A stretch of DNA of 64,000 nt from Micromonospora ureilytica (GTDB taxonomy: Bacteria > Actinomycetota > Actinomycetes > Mycobacteriales > Micromonosporaceae), in NCBI RefSeq assembly GCF_015751765.1, contig NZ_JADOTX010000001.1, positions 4,836,001-4,900,000 on the forward strand, given 5' to 3'. Under the pieces are notes generated by a model, which saw nothing but the letters and a program-made list of their open reading frames with translations, had not been told where the DNA came from and did not search any database. A program made the position numbers and the translations under genes. This document shows, one piece after another, positions 1 to 7,935 of this stretch. Positions within the stretch are counted from its first letter, which is position 1. Each line of letters begins with the position of its first letter.

Positions 1-449
1 TCCTGCGGATGTTGCCACTTCAGCCACTGATTGCTTCCCGTCGTTCGATTAACGAGGCACTCGGAACTGCCCGGGATGACCTGCGTGGGACGCGACGGGG
101 TGAACGACAAACCGCACCAGGGCGAGTCCGCCCGGCTCTAGAAGCTTTCCCCGTCGTGCCTGCGCCAACGACGCTGCACCGGCAAGTCCCGGCAGCGACA
201 CCCATTGACAGCTCTAAGCCGGGACACCGTAGCAAGGGTTCGATCGGGAAGCTGCCCGGTAACGAGGTTTTTCCATGATCCGCAACCAGGCCGCGACGAA
301 CCGGCGGGGTCAGCGCAGCCGCGACTCATCCGGACGGGTTGCGGCTCCAGCCGCCTGGTGCTCAGAAACTGGATGTCCCGCCCCGGAGGGGTGGCCGTTC
401 CGGTGTGGAGCGGCCGCCCTCCGGGCGACGAGCGACGAGGGACGACTGG
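1..449. other. Left-edge stretch with no gene I can support
   Basis: Several short overlapping open frames occur on both strands, but none has a ribosome binding site, a recognisable domain or a sensible composition (Arg/Pro/Ser-rich, as expected from GC-rich non-coding DNA). The stretch lies beyond the 3' end of the minus-strand azoreductase gene. Nothing else is seen in it. Confidence 0.5.
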
Positions 450-1094
450 TCAGCGGGCGGCGCCGGCCGGCTGCCAGAGGTTGTCGATCTCCTTCTCGGC
501 CGCCGTGAGACTCGCCTCGTGCAGCGGGATCAGCTCGGCCATCGCCGGCACCGACGGCGCCAGGGTCAGCTCGGCGCTGATGAAGCGCGGCTGCATGCCG
601 GTCATCGACAGGCCGTGCGGGAGCCACGGCTCGGCGTGGTCCCAGCCGGAGCGCGGGGTGCCCTCGCCGTAGCCGCCGCCCCGGGTGGCCAGCACCACGA
701 ACTCGCGTCCGCCGAGCAGGCCCTCCTGGGTCGTCGGGTCGAACGACAGCCCGGGAACGATCAGGTGGTCGACCCAGGACTTGACGCTGCTGGGCGCGCC
801 GAAGTTGTAGAGCGGCAGGCCGAGCAGCACCACGTCGGCCTGCTTCACCTCGTCGACCAACCGCGCGCTGAGCTCCCAGGAGTCACGCTGGGCCGGCGTG
901 TGCTGGTCCGGAGGCGTCATCCGCGCCAGCCCGCCCTCCGCGTCCAGGTGCGGTAGTGGCTCGGCGCCCAGGTCCCGGTAGGCCACGGTGCCGTCCGGGT
1001 GGGCCGCACGCCATGCGTCGACCGCGCGGGCGGTGAGCCGTCGGCTGATCGACCAGTCACCACGGATGCTCGAGTCAATATGCAGCAGGTGCAT
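450..1094 (-). CDS. azoR: FMN-dependent NADH-azoreductase / NAD(P)H:quinone reductase
   Basis: A 214-aa flavodoxin-like protein. The N-terminus (MHLLHIDSSIRGDWSISR) is the phosphate-binding strand-loop of the AzoR family, and a central GLPLYNFGAPSSVKSWVDH segment matches the family FMN loop. The C-terminal part (TRGGGYGEGTPRSGWDHAEPW) is also family-typical. Such enzymes reduce quinones and azo compounds with NADH in the cytoplasm, usually in electrophile or thiol stress. Two adjacent ATG codons exist; the second (1094) is chosen because the AGGAGG sits at a better distance. The gene is divergent from a MarR regulator 82 bp away, which probably controls it. The family call is firm; the substrate is unknown. 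Confidence 0.88.
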   Translation of the reverse strand: MHLLHIDSSIRGDWSISRRLTARAVDAWRAAHPDGTVAYRDLGAEPLPHLDAEGGLARMTPPDQHTPAQRDSWELSARLVDEVKQADVVLLGLPLYNFGAPSSVKSWVDHLIVPGLSFDPTTQEGLLGGREFVVLATRGGGYGEGTPRSGWDHAEPWLPHGLSMTGMQPRFISAELTLAPSVPAMAELIPLHEASLTAAEKEIDNLWQPAGAAR

Positions 1095-1176
1095 CATTCC
1101 TCCTCTAGGAATCGTCTGTGCAGCACCAACTATTTATAGCAGGCCGATGTTCCGTCAAGTCGGTAGACTGGGTCAC
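1095..1176. promoter_or_regulatory. Divergent promoter region between azoR and marR
   Basis: These 82 bp separate the two divergent start codons. The segment is locally AT-richer (around CTATTTATAG, near 1130) than its surroundings. A TAGACT hexamer lies about 8 nt before the marR ATG, which would give a leaderless or nearly leaderless marR transcript. The position fits a MarR operator, but I see no long perfect dyad. Confidence 0.4.
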
Positions 1177-1656
1177 ATGTCCGCGCAGCCGCTCGACTCC
1201 TCAGAGCACCGCTCGGGCGCACTCCTGGACCATCTGGCCCGGCGGATGCGGCTGCGGTCGGAGTCGGTACTGGCGCCACTGGGGCTGCGCCCCCGGCACC
1301 TGGTCGCGCTCACCGTGCTGCGCGCCGGCGGCGGCACCGGTCAACAGGCGCTCGCCACCATCCTGGAAATGGACAGCACCAACATCGTCGGGCTGCTCAA
1401 CGACCTGGAAGCCAAGCAGCTGATCGAGCGGCGGCGCTCCCCCGAGGACCGTCGCCGACACGTCGTCGAGCTCACCGAAGATGGGACGAAACGCCTCAGC
1501 GAGGCCGAATGCGCCCTGGCTGGCGCCGAGGACGAGGTGCTGGGCGCACTGGATCCCGCCGAGCGGGAAACCCTCTACAAGCTGCTCAGCCGGGCCTCCA
1601 CCGGCACGTCGATCAACTGCACCGAGGCGATCTGCGCCACCGACGACACCTGCTGA
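1177..1656 (+). CDS. MarR-family transcriptional regulator with Cys-containing C-terminal tail
   Basis: A 159-aa winged-helix protein. The region around TGQQALATILEMDSTNIVGLLNDLEAKQLIERRRSPEDRRRHVVELTEDG is the MarR DNA-binding helix and wing (quoted in part as positions about 55-105). The ATG at 1177 is preferred over an upstream in-frame start at 988 because the upstream extension runs inside the divergent azoreductase gene. The tail ends INCTEAICATDDTC, with three cysteines in the last 13 residues. Thiol-sensing MarR proteins paired with azoreductases (the OhrR/YodB kind) suggest a redox sensor, but Cys placement at the extreme C-terminus is not the classical arrangement, so sensing is inference. 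Confidence 0.85.
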   Translation: MSAQPLDSSEHRSGALLDHLARRMRLRSESVLAPLGLRPRHLVALTVLRAGGGTGQQALATILEMDSTNIVGLLNDLEAKQLIERRRSPEDRRRHVVELTEDGTKRLSEAECALAGAEDEVLGALDPAERETLYKLLSRASTGTSINCTEAICATDDTC

Positions 1657-1711
1657 CGCGGCGTCACCTCAACGACCGAGCGGCCAGGCCCGCCCAGCAG
1701 TGGCGGGACGA

Positions 1712-2725
1712 TCAGGCGTTCGTGGCCGACTGGGGGCGGTCGTCGCGTACGTGCACCAGCATGTCGCCGGTCTCGATCACCGCGCCGGCCCGGTCCGCCA
1801 ACGTGACCACCTTGCCCCGCCGCACCAGGGCGATCACCAACGACTCCAGCTCGCGCGGCGAGCGACCCACCTCGTCCCGCTCCGCGGAACGCATCGCCAG
1901 CGCCATGCCCTGACCGGGAGTGAGCAGATCTTCCACCACGTCGATCAACGGCGGCGCCGAGGTGGACAGGCCGAGCAGCCGGCCCGCCGTGGCCGAGGAG
2001 ACGATCACGTGGTGCGCGCCACTCTGCTTGAGCAGCGGGGCGTTCTCCGCCTCCCGTGCCGCCGCGATGATGCGGACCTGTCCGGCAGTGAGCTGCCGTA
2101 CCGTCAGCGCGACCAGCACCGACGCGTCGTCACTGTCGGTCGCGATGATTACGGCCTTGGCGTTCTTGACGTGCGCCTCGTTCAGCACTGATGAGCGGGT
2201 CGCCGAGCCCTCGATCGCCACCAGCCCAGCGGAGGTGGCCTGCCGCAGGGCTGCGGCGCTGCGCTCCACCACCACGATCCGCGAGCGGTCCAGACCGTTC
2301 TCCATCAGGGCGGAGACAGCGCTGCGCCCCTTGGTGCCGTAGCCGCAGATGATGACGTGGTCCTTCACGGCTCTCCTCCACCGCGACAGGCGACGGCCGG
2401 TCCGGTACTGCTCGGTCAGAACTTCCAGGGTGGTGCCGACCAGGATGATCAGGAAGATCACTCGGGCCGGGGTGATGAAGAGGACGTTGACCAGCCGGGC
2501 CGACGGCGCGGCCGGAGTGATGTCCCCGTAGCCGGTGGTCGAGAGCGACACGACCGCGTAGTAGAAGCAGTCGAGCAGGGTGAGGCCGTCCTCATTGACA
2601 TCGCGGTAGCCGGCCCGGCCCAGATAGACAGCGGCGACCACGGCGAAGACCAGGCCCAGGGCTGCGGCGAGCCGAAGGCTCAGCGCGCTCAGTGGGCCCC
2701 GGCGCTGCGCGGGAAAATGGATCAC
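1712..2725 (-). CDS. Two-TM potassium channel with RCK (TrkA-N) domain
   Basis: A 337-aa membrane protein. Residues about 20-40 form TM1 (ALGLVFAVVAAVYLG). A pore helix with the selectivity filter TTGYGD follows at about 65-70, then TM2 (LFITPARVIFLIILVGTTL). The cytoplasmic Rossmann RCK domain starts at DHVIICGYGTKGRSAV and contains the conserved acidic residue after the second strand (IVVVE). A TrkA-C-like domain ends the protein. Start chosen at GTG 2725, which has GGGGGAG about 9 nt upstream; a longer frame to 2818 lacks one. Probably a ligand- or nucleotide-gated K+ channel of the plasma membrane. It stands alone, convergent with marR. Confidence 0.88.
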   Translation of the reverse strand: MIHFPAQRRGPLSALSLRLAAALGLVFAVVAAVYLGRAGYRDVNEDGLTLLDCFYYAVVSLSTTGYGDITPAAPSARLVNVLFITPARVIFLIILVGTTLEVLTEQYRTGRRLSRWRRAVKDHVIICGYGTKGRSAVSALMENGLDRSRIVVVERSAAALRQATSAGLVAIEGSATRSSVLNEAHVKNAKAVIIATDSDDASVLVALTVRQLTAGQVRIIAAAREAENAPLLKQSGAHHVIVSSATAGRLLGLSTSAPPLIDVVEDLLTPGQGMALAMRSAERDEVGRSPRELESLVIALVRRGKVVTLADRAGAVIETGDMLVHVRDDRPQSATNA

Positions 2726-3004
2726 TGTCGGACCTGCTCCCCCACCGTCGCCTGCACGCCCACAACATAGCGGGTACACCGTCGATCGGACGGCCGGGTC
2801 GCGGCGGACAACCGGCACGGCGCCCGCACCCGACTACCGGACGGTGACACTGGTGGCCGAGCCGCCCACCTGGCACACCCACCTGCGTCGGTGACGTGTC
2901 GGGCCCGCGCCGGGCGGCGGCGCGGGCCCGCACGGGCAGCCGGCGGGTCCGGCAGCGGGCATGATGGGGATGTTCCCGACGACGACCGCGAGAGTGAGGC
3001 CCGC

Positions 3005-3502
3005 ATGTCGTTACTGCGACGAGTGATCGGCGGGGTGCTGCGCCGGCACCGCCAACGTCAGGGCCGCACGCTGCGCGAGGTGGCCGCGTCTGCCGACGTC
3101 TCCGTGCCCTACCTCTCCGAGGTCGAGCGGGGCCGCAAGGAGGCCTCGTCGGAGGTGCTCGCGGCGATCTGCCGGGCGCTCGGCATCAGCCTCGCCGACC
3201 TGCTCGGCGAGGCCCGCGACGACATGCGCCGGGTCGAGCCCCGCCTTCCGGCCGCGCCGCGCGCCGCGCTGACCCACCTGGAGCGGGTCGACGCGACCCG
3301 GCGCGAGATCGGCAACGCCACCCTGCTGGTGGGTCCCCGCACCAGCGGGTTCGTCCTGCACCAGGGAGCAGGGTTCAGCGAACCCACCCTCGGCGTCGAC
3401 GCGTTGGCCTCCGCTGGCGGCTCGCGCCCCGGTCCGCGTACCGCCGCCCTGGCTGACGGCGCAGAGACCCGGCTGGGCCTGCGGCGGCTGACCGCCGCGT
3501 AG
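3005..3502 (+). CDS. PopR/ClgR-like XRE-family regulator of clpP
   Basis: A 165-aa protein with an N-terminal XRE helix-turn-helix (about residues 8-62: GRTLREVAASADVSVPYLSEVERGRKEAS). That sequence is typical of ClgR/PopR regulators of Clp protease genes in actinomycetes. The next gene is clpP, and a palindrome matching the PopR motif lies between them. The protein ends RRLTAA; as I recall, PopR of Streptomyces lividans is turned over by ClpP through two C-terminal alanines, so this tail may be a degron. Start ATG 3005 is preferred over the 2891 frame because the HTH begins immediately after it. Function is inferred from family and context. Confidence 0.8.
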   Translation: MSLLRRVIGGVLRRHRQRQGRTLREVAASADVSVPYLSEVERGRKEASSEVLAAICRALGISLADLLGEARDDMRRVEPRLPAAPRAALTHLERVDATRREIGNATLLVGPRTSGFVLHQGAGFSEPTLGVDALASAGGSRPGPRTAALADGAETRLGLRRLTAA

Positions 3503-3512
3503 GCCGCGCCGG

Positions 3513-3544
3513 TTCTGCCGTCGGCGGATCTGCCGGCGGCAGAA
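3513..3544. promoter_or_regulatory. Probable PopR operator upstream of clpP
   Basis: ATCTGCC (3528-3534), three bases, then GGCAGAA (3538-3544) form a near-perfect inverted repeat. A further half-site TTCTGCC lies at 3513-3519. The PopR site as I remember it is TTCTGCC-N3-GGCAGAA, so this differs by one base. It sits just after the regulator gene and about 100 bp before clpP. Confidence 0.65.
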
Positions 3545-3639
3545 TCACTGGGCCAGCCACCGCCGTCGCCCGCACGCTCAAAAGGCCGGTCCACCGGGCG
3601 GTCCCCGCCGCCCGCCGGCGCGGTGGAAGGCGGCGGCAC

Positions 3640-4239
3640 ATGATGAGGTACGGCGCACAAATGCTGGAGAGCGCGCAGCCAACCTTCGGTGACCATGTGT
3701 TCGAGCGGCTGCTGCGGGAGCGGATCGTCTTCCTGGGCACCGAGGTGACGGAGGAGTCGGCCAACCAGATCTGCGCGCAGATCCTGCTGCTCGCCGCCGA
3801 GGACGCCGACCGGGACATCCACCTCTACATCAACTCGCCGGGCGGTTCGGTGAGCGCGGGGATGGCGGTCTACGACACGATGCGCTACGTCCACAACGAC
3901 GTGGCGACGCTGGCGCTCGGGTTCGCCGGCTCGATGGGGCAGTTCCTGCTCTGCGCGGGTACGGCCGGCAAACGGTACGCGCTGCCACACTCGCGGATCA
4001 TGATGCACCAGCCGTCCGGCGGAATGGGCGGGACCGCCGCCGACATCACCATCCAGGCGGAGAACATGCTGCACGTGAAGCGGACGATGCAGGAGCTGAT
4101 CGCCCAGCACAGTGGACGATCCCTCGACGAGATTCAGCGGGACTGGGACCGGGACCGTTGGTTCACCGCCGAGCAGGCCCGGGAGTACGGCCTCATCGAC
4201 CAGGTGATCACCCGAGCCGATCAGCTGCCGACGCTCTGA
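3640..4239 (+). CDS. clpP: ATP-dependent Clp protease proteolytic subunit (ClpP3/4-like)
   Basis: A 199-aa serine protease of normal ClpP length. The nucleophile is in GFAGSMGQFLLCAG (about residue 94). The catalytic His is in HSRIMMHQPSGG and the Asp in the RDWDRDRWF region. The oligomerisation and oxyanion segment INSPGGSVSAG is also present. A GGAAGG lies about 10 nt before ATG 3640. It lies directly downstream of a PopR-like regulator and its operator, which resembles the second, inducible clpP3P4 locus of Streptomyces. Only one clpP is present here. Such a subunit would degrade proteins with Clp ATPases when the main ClpP1P2 system fails. Confidence 0.92.
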   Translation: MMRYGAQMLESAQPTFGDHVFERLLRERIVFLGTEVTEESANQICAQILLLAAEDADRDIHLYINSPGGSVSAGMAVYDTMRYVHNDVATLALGFAGSMGQFLLCAGTAGKRYALPHSRIMMHQPSGGMGGTAADITIQAENMLHVKRTMQELIAQHSGRSLDEIQRDWDRDRWFTAEQAREYGLIDQVITRADQLPTL

Positions 4240-4324
4240 TCAACGTCTGGTGGCCGCGGTACCGCTGGACCACCCCCACCCATTAGCCTCCGTGGATATC
4301 TTGGCGGGCGCAGAAGGAGTGGGA

Positions 4325-5641
4325 ATGACGGACAGTTACGAAGGCAGCTGCTGCGGCGACGACACGACCACCTCCGCCGTGAGTCGCCGCACGATGTTGC
4401 GCGCGGCGGTGCTGGGGGCGGGCGCCATCGGCACCGGTGGCCTGCTGGTTCCCGAGGCCGCGCAGGCCGCGCCGGCGATCTACAACCCGTTCGGCGCCTA
4501 CCCGATCACCGACACCTGGGAGGGTCACCTCAGCCGCGGATCACTCGGCGGCATCGACTTCGGGATGGGGGTGGGCACGGCGTTGCCGGCCTGCGGCGCC
4601 GGCACCATCCAGAACATCCCGAACAACGGCACGGGCGGGCACACCGTCACGATCCAGCACGCGGACGGGTACCGCAGCCAGTACCTGCACCTGTCGCAGT
4701 TCCTCCTCGGCAACGGCGCCAGCGTGGGCGCGGGCACGATCGTGGGCCGCTCCGGTGGCGCCGCCGGCGCACCCGGCTCGGGCAGCTCGACGGGCCCGCA
4801 CCTGCACTGGCACATGATCGACCCGTCCGGCACCCGGATCAGCCCGCTGGTCTTCATCCAACAGAACCCCGCCGACCAGCCCCGTCAGGTGTTCGAGGCG
4901 GCCAGCAACGCCGGCTGGCGTGCCCTGCCGGTCGCCGGCAGCGCGGGCGCGGTGACCGGCACGGCGACGACCGCGATCACCCTGGGATCCACGAAGATCC
5001 TCTACACCCTCAACGGCGGCCGGATCCACGAGGCCGCCAGCAACGCCGGCTGGAACAACCTGTGGACCGGCATCCACGGCGCACAGGGCACCGCCCTGGC
5101 CGCGCTCAACCTCGGCGGGGTGAAGCACATCTACAACGTCGTCGACGGGTACGTGCACGAAGCCGCCAGCAACAACGGTTGGCGCAATCTCAACACCGGC
5201 ATCGGCGGCGCGAGCTCGTCCTCGATCTCGGTCATCGCGCTGAACGGCGTCAAGTACATCTACAGCATTGTCGGCGGCTACGTTCACGAGGCGCACAGCG
5301 CCAACGCCTGGCGGAACCTGAACACGGGCATCCCGGCCTCGGCGGTAGCGGCGATCAGCCTGGGCACCACGAAGATTCTCTACACCCTCAACGGCGGCCG
5401 GATCTACGAGGCCGCCAGCAACGCCGGCTGGAACAACCTGTGGACCGGCATCCACGGCGCACAGGGCACCTCGCTGGCCGCGCTCAACCTCGGCGGGGTG
5501 AAGCACATCTACAACGTCGTCGACGGGTACGTGCACGAAGCCGCCAGCAACAACAGTTGGCGGAACCTGAACAGCGGGGTCCGTGGGACCCGGGCCGCAG
5601 CTCTGGGGCTGGATGGCGTCAAGCTCATCTACGCCGCCTGA
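4325..5641 (+). CDS. Tat-exported M23-like peptidase domain with propeller-type repeats
   Basis: A 438-aa secreted protein. The twin-arginine signal (SRRTMLRAAVLGAGAIG, then an AQA cleavage site) lies at about residues 21-50. The M23 (LytM) domain follows with the D of GIDFG and the HLHWH motif. The first zinc His of the usual HxGxD motif is replaced by Leu (LGGID), so peptidase activity is doubtful. From about residue 185 the protein consists of repeats of about 47 aa (GWNNLWTG, NLGGVKHIYNVVDGYVHEAASN) like a lectin or beta-propeller. Start ATG 4325 has AAGGAG in front. It follows clpP by about 85 bp but has its own spacing. Confidence 0.8.
   Translation: MTDSYEGSCCGDDTTTSAVSRRTMLRAAVLGAGAIGTGGLLVPEAAQAAPAIYNPFGAYPITDTWEGHLSRGSLGGIDFGMGVGTALPACGAGTIQNIPNNGTGGHTVTIQHADGYRSQYLHLSQFLLGNGASVGAGTIVGRSGGAAGAPGSGSSTGPHLHWHMIDPSGTRISPLVFIQQNPADQPRQVFEAASNAGWRALPVAGSAGAVTGTATTAITLGSTKILYTLNGGRIHEAASNAGWNNLWTGIHGAQGTALAALNLGGVKHIYNVVDGYVHEAASNNGWRNLNTGIGGASSSSISVIALNGVKYIYSIVGGYVHEAHSANAWRNLNTGIPASAVAAISLGTTKILYTLNGGRIYEAASNAGWNNLWTGIHGAQGTSLAALNLGGVKHIYNVVDGYVHEAASNNSWRNLNSGVRGTRAAALGLDGVKLIYAA
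4985..5571 (+). repeat. Internal 378-bp-offset direct duplication in the propeller repeats
   Basis: About 200 bp beginning near 4985 recur almost unchanged beginning near 5363 (offset 378 bp, or 126 codons). Only a few silent or single-residue changes separate them, for example RIHEAAS versus RIYEAAS. This is a recent in-frame duplication of two or three repeat blades. Confidence 0.8.
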
Positions 5642-5649
5642 GTCGCCCT

Positions 5650-5693
5650 CCGCGCCGCGAGCCCTTCGGGGTTGATGGGGCTTCGCGGCGCGG
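5650..5693 (+). terminator. Hairpin terminator after the M23-like gene
   Basis: CCGCGCCGCGAGCCC (starting at 5650) pairs with a downstream arm ending at 5693, with one bulged T. It begins 9 nt after the stop codon. There is no T tract, as is usual in actinobacteria. Confidence 0.55.
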
Positions 5694-5843
5694 GGCACCA
5701 CTTTTGTGGAGCCCGCGCAACGTGCCGATCACGTGTGGTGATCGCGCTGGCGTGCCGAGAGGAAGCGCACAGCTGCTCAGCCATGGGCATTGTCAAACCG
5801 TGGTCTGACGCGGCGGACAGGGCCCCGCCGGCAGGCTGAGGGC

Positions 5844-6764
5844 ATGATCGAGGCGACTGAGCTGACCAAGCACTACGGTGCCAAAACTGCCGTCGACGGG
5901 CTCACGTTCACGGTGACGCCAGGGCGGGTCACCGGCTTTCTCGGTCCCAACGGGGCCGGGAAGTCCACCACCATGCGGCTCATGCTGCAACTGGACCGGC
6001 CCACGTCGGGGCACGTGAGAATCAACGGCAAGGAGTACGGCGAACTGACCGAGCCCCTACGGCAGGTCGGTGCGCTGCTGGAGAGCCGGGCGGCACACCC
6101 TGGGCGATCCGCGTACAACCATCTGCTCAGCCTGGCGGCCAGCAACCGCATCCCGCGGCAGCGCGTGCGTCAGGTGATCGAGATGGTCGGGCTGGAGAGC
6201 GTCGCCGGCAAGCGGGTTCGAGGGTTCTCGCTGGGCATGACACAGCGGCTCGGGTTGGCCGCCGCGCTGCTCGGCGATCCGCCGGTGCTGCTGCTGGACG
6301 AGCCGATCAACGGGCTTGATCCGGAGGGTGTCCGCTGGATCCGCCAACTGTTGACGGGATTGGCGGCCGAGGGGCGCACCGTGTTGCTGTCCAGCCATCT
6401 GATGACCGAGATGGCGGCCACCGCCGATCATCTGATCATCATCGGCCGGGGACGCATGCTCGCCGATATCTCGACCAGCGAGTTCGTGGCGCAGCACGCG
6501 GGTTCGTACATCCGGGTGCGCTCGCCCGAGGCGGCGAGCCTGCGCAGCGCCCTGACCACCCGCGGGATAGAGGTGACCGAGGCGGGAGAAGGCGTCCTGC
6601 ACGCGATGGGCGCCGAGCTTGAGCAGGTCGCTGCGGTCGGCCGCGACGAGGGCCTGATAATCACCGAGCTCACGCCCTGCACAGCCTCGCTCGAGGACGC
6701 GTTCATCAAGTTGACAGCCGATGCCGTCGAGTATCGCGGTGGGATCACGGAGGCAAGCCGGTGA
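5844..6764 (+). CDS. ABC transporter ATP-binding protein, BcrA-like
   Basis: A 306-aa ATPase. Walker A GPNGAGKST is at about residue 37, the signature segment is FSLGMTQRLGLA, Walker B is VLLLDEPINGLDP, and the switch His is in SSHLMTE. The AYNHLLSLAASNRIP stretch and the C-terminal domain resemble bacitracin/lantibiotic resistance ATPases. Start ATG 5844 begins the conserved IEATELTKHYG; a weak GAGG precedes it. It overlaps the permease by GTGA. The pair lies just upstream of the lasso precursor in the same direction, so it may provide self-immunity, though it could be unrelated. Confidence 0.85.
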   Translation: MIEATELTKHYGAKTAVDGLTFTVTPGRVTGFLGPNGAGKSTTMRLMLQLDRPTSGHVRINGKEYGELTEPLRQVGALLESRAAHPGRSAYNHLLSLAASNRIPRQRVRQVIEMVGLESVAGKRVRGFSLGMTQRLGLAAALLGDPPVLLLDEPINGLDPEGVRWIRQLLTGLAAEGRTVLLSSHLMTEMAATADHLIIIGRGRMLADISTSEFVAQHAGSYIRVRSPEAASLRSALTTRGIEVTEAGEGVLHAMGAELEQVAAVGRDEGLIITELTPCTASLEDAFIKLTADAVEYRGGITEASR

Positions 6765-7531
6765 GCAGCAACACGGTACCCGCAGTCCTGCACTCAGAAT
6801 GGATCAAGGCACGGTCAACGGTGGGCAGTCTGGTGACGCTGCCACTGGCGCTGGTCATCAGTCTCGGTCTGGCGCTCGCGGGTGGCCTGTCCACCCGCAA
6901 CGCCATCGACAGCGGCAGCGCCATGCTGGCCTCGGACTTCAACCCCATCAACTCGGGGTTCAACGCCCTCCTCTACGCCAATTTGGCCTTCGTCGTGTTC
7001 GCGGTGCTCGTGTTCAGTTCCGAGTACACGACCGGGATGATCCGCGCCTCGCTGGCGGCGGTGCCCACCCGGGGCCTGTTCTACCTGGCCAAGCTATTGG
7101 TCGTGGCGGCAGTCGCGCTGATCGTCGGCGGGGCGGCCGTGATCGCATCTTTCCTGATCACCCAAGCCGCGTTGGGACCACACGGGGCGAGCCTGTCCGA
7201 CCCCGGGGCCATGCGGGCCGTGCTCGGCGGAGTCGCGTACGTCGTACTGATCAACGTCTTCTCGGCCGCGGTCGCGGCCCTGCTCCGCAGCACCGCACTC
7301 GCGTTGGGCATCCTCATGCCGCTGTTCTTCGTGGTAGGGCCCGCTCTCGGCACGATCTCCGGCACCAGGCCGGTGGCGCAATTCCTCCCGGACCAGGCCG
7401 GCATGCGCGCGATGCGGGTGACCGCCGAATCAGGCGACCTGACGGCCGGACAGGGGATCCTCGTGCTTCTGCTGTGGACGCTCGCGGCGGCGGCGGCCGG
7501 GTACTGGTTGATCCGTCGGCGTGATGCATGA
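6761..7531 (+). CDS. ABC-2 type permease, partner of the BcrA-like ATPase
   Basis: A 256-aa integral membrane protein with about six hydrophobic segments (LALVISLGLALAGGL; LAFVVFAVLVFSSEYTTG; LLVVAAVALIVGGAAVIASF; VLINVFSAAVAALL; ALALGILMPLFFVVG; and a last one near residue 235). SSEYTTGMIRASLAAVPTR is a common cytoplasmic loop of bacitracin-type ABC-2 permeases. The GTG start overlaps the stop of the ATPase gene, so the two are translationally coupled. It ends about 140 bp before the lasso precursor. The role is export or immunity; the substrate is unknown. Confidence 0.82.
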   Translation: MSSNTVPAVLHSEWIKARSTVGSLVTLPLALVISLGLALAGGLSTRNAIDSGSAMLASDFNPINSGFNALLYANLAFVVFAVLVFSSEYTTGMIRASLAAVPTRGLFYLAKLLVVAAVALIVGGAAVIASFLITQAALGPHGASLSDPGAMRAVLGGVAYVVLINVFSAAVAALLRSTALALGILMPLFFVVGPALGTISGTRPVAQFLPDQAGMRAMRVTAESGDLTAGQGILVLLLWTLAAAAAGYWLIRRRDA

Positions 7532-7673
7532 CAGATGTCCCCTCCGCATAGACACAGTTCGACTGAGTCCTCTTTCCCATTTCGCCGGGCCCTTGGCACT
7601 CGTAGCGTCTAACCCGGGCCTCCACTGAGACCCACCGCCGGCGGAAAAGTCCAGCATTACCGAGGGAGAGAGC

Positions 7674-7802
7674 ATGAACCAGAACGAGTACGTGGCGCCT
7701 TCGATCACCGACCTGGGCGATTTCACCGAGCTGACCCTGTGCACCCCGTGGGGCGACTGCCGTGACTTCCTCGGTTGCGCCCGCGCGCCGATCTGCATCT
7801 GA
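7674..7802 (+). CDS. Class I lasso peptide precursor
   Basis: A 42-aa precursor with GGGAG 8 nt upstream of ATG 7674. The 22-aa leader carries the lasso leader signature: Tyr6, Pro9, Ile11, Gly15, Phe17 and Thr21 at position -2. The core is CTPWGDCRDFLGCARAPICI (20 aa). Cys1, Cys7, Cys13 and Cys19 plus Asp9 fall exactly as in class I lasso peptides such as sviceucin and siamycin. The predicted product therefore has a Cys1-Asp9 macrolactam and two disulfides. By hand calculation its monoisotopic mass is about 2173.93 Da. DFLGC and ICI resemble sviceucin, but Thr2, Pro3, Arg8, Arg15 and Pro17 differ, making it more cationic. The next genes are cyclase, RRE protein and peptidase. Confidence 0.95.
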   Translation: MNQNEYVAPSITDLGDFTELTLCTPWGDCRDFLGCARAPICI

Positions 7803-7863
7803 TCGCAGTCAGGGCCGCAGCTGCCGAAAGAGCAGCTGAGGTGCGTCTGAGCAGTTAGCAGGC

Positions 7864-7900
7864 CGTCGGCGGCCGGCTCGTTTCCGGCCGGCCGCCGACG
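7864..7900 (+). terminator. Perfect 13-bp hairpin between lasso precursor and cyclase
   Basis: CGTCGGCGGCCGG (7864-7876) pairs perfectly with CCGGCCGCCGACG (7888-7900) across an 11-nt loop. It starts 61 nt after the precursor stop. Such a structure would partly terminate or protect the short precursor mRNA, so that precursor exceeds enzyme. It also covers the upstream GTG candidate of the cyclase, arguing for the later start. Confidence 0.65.
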
Positions 7901-7935
7901 TGCGGGTCACTGCGGAAGAAAGGGCGTCTCGCCTC

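Noticed and set aside
7900..7935. GTG 7900 as start of the lasso cyclase
   Set aside because: It lies at the base of a perfect hairpin. The family N-terminus (EFVVLPD) begins at GTG 7936.
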